NCBI RefSeq assembly: GCF_001690595.1
Contig: NZ_LZHH01000116.1
Coordinates: 1 to 64,000 of the forward strand
From: Gilliamella sp. Choc5-1
Lineage (GTDB): Bacteria > Pseudomonadota > Gammaproteobacteria > Enterobacterales > Orbaceae
Reading direction: 5' to 3'
DNA length: 64,000 nt
The notes below the pieces were generated by a model. It saw nothing but the letters and a program-made list of their open reading frames with translations. It was not told where the DNA came from and ran no database searches. A program made the position numbers and the translations under genes. Shown here piece by piece: positions 62,005 to 64,000 of the stretch (the stretch's first letter is position 1; each line of letters opens with the position of its first letter).

Positions 62005-62981
62005 TTAACGTTTTGTTTTTCTATGACTTTTTGATAAAAGTTGTTGGCGTTCAGTTTGATTAAAAAAAGTCCACGCTACAAACCTACTCACTTTTTGCCC
62101 TTGCGCCATGGGAATAATACGGCTTTCAACAACAGCAACTTGTTTTAATTTTTTGTTAATAATAGATAAAGTCTCTTTTTTTGAAACTAATGAAGTAAAC
62201 CACAGGCATTGAGTTTTATATTGAGTACTTTCATTAATCATATTACTAATAAAAGCACTTTCACCACCTTCACACCAAAGCTCGGCATGTTGTCCACCAA
62301 AATTAAGCACAGTTTTTTGAGTGGAATTTGTTAGCTTACCTAACTTATTCAATTTGGTTTGCGTACTTACCAACGCATCTTCTGCTGAAGCATGAAAAGG
62401 AGGATTGCACACCGTTAAAGTATAAAATTCATTAGGTTTAATGATGTGTTTAAAAATCGATCCACTGTCTTTTTGTAATCGACACTGCAACGTGTTTTTT
62501 AATAACGTATTGGCTTGTGTAATAAGCAAAGCAACTTTGATCGCAACTGGATTAATATCACTCCCTACAAATGACCAACCATATTCGGCACAACCAATAA
62601 TAGGGTAAATCACATTAGCCCCAACGCCGATATCCAATACATGAATTTGTCTACCTGTTGGGACATGGTTTTGATTGTCTTGTGCTAATAAGTCAGCTAA
62701 ATAGTGAATATAATCCGCTCGACCAGGAATAGGCGGGCATAAATAACCGTCTGGAATATCCCAATAACTCATCTGATAATAGCTAAACAACAAAGCTTTG
62801 TTTAACATTTTAACCACCATCGGATCAGCAAAATCGATCGATAAATTGCCATAGGGATTTCGATTTACATAGTGAGATAGCTCGGGTAGTATATTGATAA
62901 GCTTTGCAAAATCATAACCGTCTTGATGTTTGTTTCGGCAATGTAATTGGGACTTTTTTTTATGGATGACGGTGTCGGCAT
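62005..62981 (-). pseudogene. rlmF: 23S rRNA m6A1618 methyltransferase RlmF, 5' frameshift in A8
   Basis: RlmF methylates A1618 of 23S rRNA. The main frame (62005-62820 from an internal ATG, 271 residues) has WDIPDGYLCPPIPGRADYIH, LDIGVGANVIYP and CNPPFHASAEDA. The same frame continues upstream with family N-terminal sequence (QLHCRNKHQDGYDFAKL) but reaches a TAG with no ATG, GTG or TTG start. An ATG at 62979-62981 with GAGAG upstream lies one frame off. A ninth A in the A8 tract (62954-62961) would join them as MPTPSSIKKKSQLHC. It is either a one-base deletion, a sequencing error or a slippage site. The catalytic core is intact. Confidence 0.8.
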
Positions 62982-63250
62982 GAAAAACTCTCTATAATCA
63001 AATAGCACGCTATTATAACGCTTTTATCTGTAATATGCGAAAAAACCATTGCCTATGCTATAGCAATATTGTGTTGAATTGGCCGGTATTTTTAGTCATC
63101 ATCACACTCACCATTGATTTTGTAAAATATTTCAGATAAACAATTAATTTTACTCTTCTTTATTAATTGATTTTAAAGTAATTTTTTAAACTCTTTGCTA
63201 TAATTGTTCCTTATATAAAAATATTATCACCATAAAGTCTTTAATCTGAT

Positions 63251-64000
63251 ATGAAAACATTTTTTACTTTTATTACCTTATCTCTCTTTTCATCTGGGAC
63301 TTTTGCTACTGGTTTAAATGGCCATGATTTATCGCTTTATTTTTCAATTCCATTCATCGGAATTTTATTATCCATTGCATTAATGCCGCTTTTTTTATCG
63401 CGACTTTGGCATTATCACTACGGAAAAATCATTGCTATTTGGACCTTACTGTTTTTATTTTTTACGTTTTACTTCTTTGGTCTACAACCGACTATCGACT
63501 TAACCGTACATGCCATTATTGTTGAATATATTCCTTTTATTTTATTATTGCTGGCGCTTTTTACCGTTTCGGGTGGAATTTTGATTAAAAGTGAAGTTAT
63601 TAGTACACCTAAATTAAACGTTGGTTTATTAGCTATAGGCACCTTACTGGCCTCAATTATGGGTACAACGGGTGCAGCAATGTTGATGATTCGTCCTTTA
63701 ATTAGGGCCAATCGCCAACGCCAACACGCCACGCACACTATTATCTTTTTCATTTTTTTAGTGGCTAACATAGGTGGCGGATTAACACCATTAGGCGATC
63801 CACCGCTCTTTATTGGCTTTTTAAAAGGAGTTAATTTTACTTGGACAGTAAGGCATATGCTATTACCCGTATTACTAAACGCTATATTGTTATTAGCCAT
63901 TTATTATGTGATTGATAACTATTATTTCCGCCAACAATATGGAAAAATACAGGCCAACATTCTAATGTCAAAACCACACCCAGTTAAGGTTTATGGCAAG
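63251..64000 (+). CDS. NhaD/ArsB-family sodium:proton antiporter, truncated by window end
   Basis: An open frame of 250 codons runs off the right edge. MKTFFTFITLSLFSSGTFA could be a signal or first helix. Several transmembrane segments follow, with the ion-transporter features TTGAAMLMIRPLI and VANIGGGLTPLGDPPLFIGF. These are typical of NhaD-like antiporters and the ArsB/NhaD superfamily. The start ATG is in the 430-bp gap after rlmF. The C-terminal part is not visible, so the exact subfamily is uncertain. Confidence 0.85.
   Translation, partial: MKTFFTFITLSLFSSGTFATGLNGHDLSLYFSIPFIGILLSIALMPLFLSRLWHYHYGKIIAIWTLLFLFFTFYFFGLQPTIDLTVHAIIVEYIPFILLLLALFTVSGGILIKSEVISTPKLNVGLLAIGTLLASIMGTTGAAMLMIRPLIRANRQRQHATHTIIFFIFLVANIGGGLTPLGDPPLFIGFLKGVNFTWTVRHMLLPVLLNAILLLAIYYVIDNYYFRQQYGKIQANILMSKPHPVKVYGK

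Overview
This is an AT-rich chromosomal window with a gammaproteobacterial gene set. The gene orders yhdT-panF-prmA, dusB-fis, rbsDACBKR, yebC-ruvC, zipA-ligA and ribA-pgpB-lapA-lapB match Enterobacteria. ZapC, YcbX, RoxA, LapB and class II IlvC point the same way. The low GC, the homopolymer-rich coding sequence and the simplified operons suggest an Orbaceae-type insect-gut symbiont (Gilliamella/Frischella-like). That placement is inference from memory of those genomes, not proven here.

Layout. 1-0.75 kb: two overlapping transposase relics (IS3-type, then an IS481-type tail). 0.86-9.66 kb: tRNA-Lys(CTT), valS, a panG-like/panB/panC pantothenate operon, an intact IS5-family insertion and recQ. 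The IS5 lies between recQ and its probable terminator. 9.88-10.84 kb: tRNA-Val(GAC), a three-copy 11-bp repeat and a decayed IS481-family element. 10.96-18.5 kb: ycbX, zapC, ilvC, yhdT-panF-prmA and dusB-fis. 18.6-25.75 kb: the ribose regulon, with a LacI-type operator and a CRP-like site. Its transporter is broken twice: rbsC carries an 1178-bp IS481-family insertion with an 8-bp target duplication, and rbsA has a one-base loss in a poly-A tract. 26-44.1 kb: ordinary core genes (yebC-ruvC, acrAB-like pump, zipA-ligA, luxS plus a tautomerase, ribA, pgpB-lapAB, TatD family, roxA, MFS, aminotransferase). 44.2-45.9 kb: a lipoprotein with 11-residue repeats, and yghA.

46.87-56.94 kb is the most unusual region: a tight leftward four-gene operon. 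It encodes a ClpB-D2-like AAA+ ATPase with a degenerate first module, a small NrdG-like radical SAM protein, a 2090-residue fusion (zinc ribbons, pseudokinase, DUF4011-like region, SF1 helicase, Vsr/MTES_1575-like nuclease) and a coiled-coil protein. It lies between transposase relics, next to mutS. The domain mix suggests a genome-conflict (anti-phage or anti-plasmid) system. I do not recognise this exact combination as a named system.

57.4-64 kb: mutS, dld, rlmF (5' end apparently frameshifted in an A8 tract) and the first 250 codons of an NhaD/ArsB-type antiporter that runs off the window.

Overall this is a conserved backbone interrupted by IS-driven and homopolymer-driven gene decay, most clearly in ribose transport, plus one large accessory operon. 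I saw no CRISPR array, rRNA or intact prophage.
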